DNA of 6,122 bases, taken from the NCBI GenBank assembly GCA_046728075.1, contig JBKPDV010000054.1, positions 1-6,122 of the forward strand, in the 5' to 3' direction. Below are positions 4,631 to 6,122 of this stretch, in pieces. Position numbers and translations under genes: made by a program. Source of the stretch: JBKPDV01 sp046728075. Its GTDB lineage: Bacteria; Acidobacteriota; Thermoanaerobaculia; UBA5066; Gp7-AA6. Under the pieces are notes generated by a model. It ran no database searches and was not told where the DNA came from. It worked only from the letters and a program-made list of their open reading frames with translations. The stretch's first letter is position 1. The number at the start of each line of letters is the position of its first letter.

Positions 4631-6122
4631 ATTGCAACATCCGGCGGAACTGTTTGCTGTCTTTGGAGGTCTCGAACAGAAGCTCTCCCGTCTCCGCTGA
4701 CACGACCGACAGCCGCGGACCCGGGCCAGGCGTCTCGTCCCAGGCGAGAATCGACAGGCCCAGCCTCCGGCTGTCGCTGGAGAAGCCGGTCACCGTCGAG
4801 ACGACATGCGCGAGGGCCCGATCTCGCAGCGGGCGTCCGGTCGAGAGAAATGCGATCTCGCGCGCCGGTTCCTCTTTTTCGAGCGATGTCATCACGGGAA
4901 GCAGAGCAGACGGGCCCGAGAGCTCCACCCAGGCGGCGGAGCGGCCGTCGGGCGAAACCCGAAGAGATCCGGGCACCGGAAGAATGGGAACGGCGGCGCG
5001 CAGAAGAAACGGGGTCGTGCGTTGCTTGTCGGAAGTCTGGACGAGCAACTTCAACTTTCCGATCTCTCCGTCGATCCGGACGGCGATCTGCCTTCCGGCG
5101 ACGGTCAGGCGGCTCTCCTGAGGAAAAGAGCGCGTGCCGTCTCCGCGCATGGCCTTGAGGATCTCGACCCGCGCCGCGAGCTTCGCGCCGTCCCGCGAAT
5201 CCGGAACCAGGGCCGCGACGCGGCCGGAGGCCGCAAGAGCGCGTTCGGCAACCTTCGAGAGATCGTCGAGCCTGCCCGCCGCGACGAGATAGCGCCCGAG
5301 CGGCAGCGCCGAGCCGCCGAGGCGGTCCGCGGAAGCTCGCAGAACCGATGCTGTTTGAGCCGTCTCGGTCAGCTCGAGCCAGCCCGCGGTCTCCTGCCAG
5401 AGCGTCGTCAGGGTATCGGAGGGCACCGGGAAGCGAGACCGGAGAAGACCCGCGAGCGCGCGCTCGCGCAGGGGAGCCACCACTTTCGGGTCCTGCTTGG
5501 CGGTCAGATCGAGCACGCGCTGATACGCATCGCCCGTATAGAGGAAACGCGGCTTGCCGTCCGCGGCCTTCCCGCGCTCGACGACGGCCACCCCCGCGGG
5601 GAAAGGACCTCCTTCGGCCGCGAGAGCGGTGGCGGCCTCGGCGAGCGCGAGCTCGGCTCGAGCATCGGGGCTTGCCGCCTGGCGAAGCCGCTCGACGCCT
5701 CGCGCGAGCAACGCCGTGCCGAGCATTCGCAGAGAAGGACTGCGCGCGAGGGTGCGACCGACGGTCAACATCTCCCCGGTTCCCGCGGGGCCGGGATCGA
5801 ACACGGCTGTGGTCTCCGAGGCGAGATAGCCGGTTCGCATTCCCCCGGCTGCGACCGCCGGGGAATCGGGCGGAACCTCGACATGAAGATAGGAGTCTGC
5901 CCCTTCGAGGAGCGTCAGACGTGTCGCGTAGGGTAGCCTTGCGACGACCTTGCCCGCCGGAGCCGCGGTCTCCCGCAGCAGAGCCGCTCGAGAAGTCACG
6001 AAGACGTCGGCGCCTCGCTTTTCCTCCTCCAGAGGCTCCGCCGGCGAGGCGGCCTGGCAGAGGCCGGCGGTCAGGAGCAGGATCAGCCAGAACAGCAAAT
6101 CGGCGAACAGGAGCCTCGGGCG
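4629..6122 (-). CDS. Exported SH3-like domain protein with C-terminal beta-propeller-like motifs (5'-partial)
   Basis: The frame is open to the right edge, giving 497 visible residues. Read from the edge it starts RPRLLFADLLFWLILLL and ends its hydrophobic run at LCQA, which looks like a signal peptide whose basic part is the RPR. A TTG at 6098 could start translation inside this, but it would drop the positive charges and has no ribosome-binding site, so the true start probably lies beyond the window. The likely cut is after A24. The cysteine is preceded by AGL, a poor lipobox. Residues about 38-108 resemble a bacterial SH3 domain (LLRET, VVARLPYATRLTLLEG, YLHV, RTGYLAS), often a binding module for cell-wall peptides or proteins. 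A helical Ala/Leu-rich middle follows. Near the C-terminus, LRVSPDGRSAAWVE, FSSDSRRLGLSI and LSVVSAETGELLFE look like WD40/TolB-type blades, too few for a whole propeller. It converges on the protease gene. Its function is unknown. Confidence 0.75.
   Translation of the reverse strand, partial: RPRLLFADLLFWLILLLTAGLCQAASPAEPLEEEKRGADVFVTSRAALLRETAAPAGKVVARLPYATRLTLLEGADSYLHVEVPPDSPAVAAGGMRTGYLASETTAVFDPGPAGTGEMLTVGRTLARSPSLRMLGTALLARGVERLRQAASPDARAELALAEAATALAAEGGPFPAGVAVVERGKAADGKPRFLYTGDAYQRVLDLTAKQDPKVVAPLRERALAGLLRSRFPVPSDTLTTLWQETAGWLELTETAQTASVLRASADRLGGSALPLGRYLVAAGRLDDLSKVAERALAASGRVAALVPDSRDGAKLAARVEILKAMRGDGTRSFPQESRLTVAGRQIAVRIDGEIGKLKLLVQTSDKQRTTPFLLRAAVPILPVPGSLRVSPDGRSAAWVELSGPSALLPVMTSLEKEEPAREIAFLSTGRPLRDRALAHVVSTVTGFSSDSRRLGLSILAWDETPGPGPRLSVVSAETGELLFETSKDSKQFRRMLQ

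Noticed and set aside
4806..5936. A 376-codon plus-strand open frame opposite the SH3-like gene.
   Set aside because: The translation is Arg/Gly/Glu-rich and low in hydrophobic periodicity. The minus strand has a signal peptide and recognisable domain motifs.
6096..6098. TTG at 6098 as the start of the SH3-like protein.
   Set aside because: It lacks a ribosome-binding site and would remove the basic residues (RPR) that give a normal signal-peptide N-region. The frame stays open to the edge, so the start is probably outside.

Overview
The window is GC-rich bacterial DNA (roughly two thirds G+C by eye) with strong G/C preference at third codon positions. Long antisense open frames accompany the real genes, as is usual at this composition. 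The gene content is a stand-alone MshEN-type (GspE/PilB N-terminal) domain protein, a kinase-fold protein with a transmembrane segment and a C-terminal TPR, a membrane-anchored HtrA/trypsin-fold protease with a zinc ribbon, and an exported SH3-like protein. This repertoire is typical of Acidobacteriota, and also of Myxococcota and similar high-GC groups with complex signalling. The assignment is an inference from repertoire only; no marker gene or RNA gene is present.

Layout, left to right. Bases 1-61 hold no complete gene; they could be the tail of a plus-strand gene whose stop overlaps the stop of the next gene in the palindrome CTAG. On the minus strand lie the MshEN-domain gene (62-1234) and, 124 bp upstream of it, the kinase-fold gene (1359-2885), probably co-transcribed in the order kinase then MshEN. 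A 173-bp divergent region (2886-3058) separates the kinase from the plus-strand protease gene (3059-4621). That gene converges on a minus-strand gene for an exported SH3-like protein (4629 to the right edge), with only 7 bp between the two stop codons and a short inverted repeat across both ends. The last gene runs off the right edge without a convincing start, so it is 5'-partial.

The most notable point is that the kinase-fold protein has lost every canonical catalytic residue (VAIK Lys, HRD Asp, the HRD-loop Lys and Asn, DFG Asp) while keeping the structural motifs of the C-lobe, so it reads as a pseudokinase. It stands back to back with a protease whose His-Asp-Ser triad is intact but which has no PDZ domain. 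The protease instead carries a zinc ribbon and a HEAT-like helical stretch on the predicted cytoplasmic side of a single membrane span. Downstream of the pseudokinase is a possible cyclic-di-GMP receptor in which one of the two binding motifs is degraded. A working hypothesis is a membrane signalling module in which cytoplasmic cues (kinase fold, zinc ribbon, MshEN) are linked to extracytoplasmic proteolysis. This is inference from proximity and domain content. The SH3-like exported protein may act in the same compartment as the protease but is transcribed toward it and may be unrelated.

No tRNA, rRNA, CRISPR array, insertion sequence or phage gene was seen, and no stretch above 300 bp lacks a gene.
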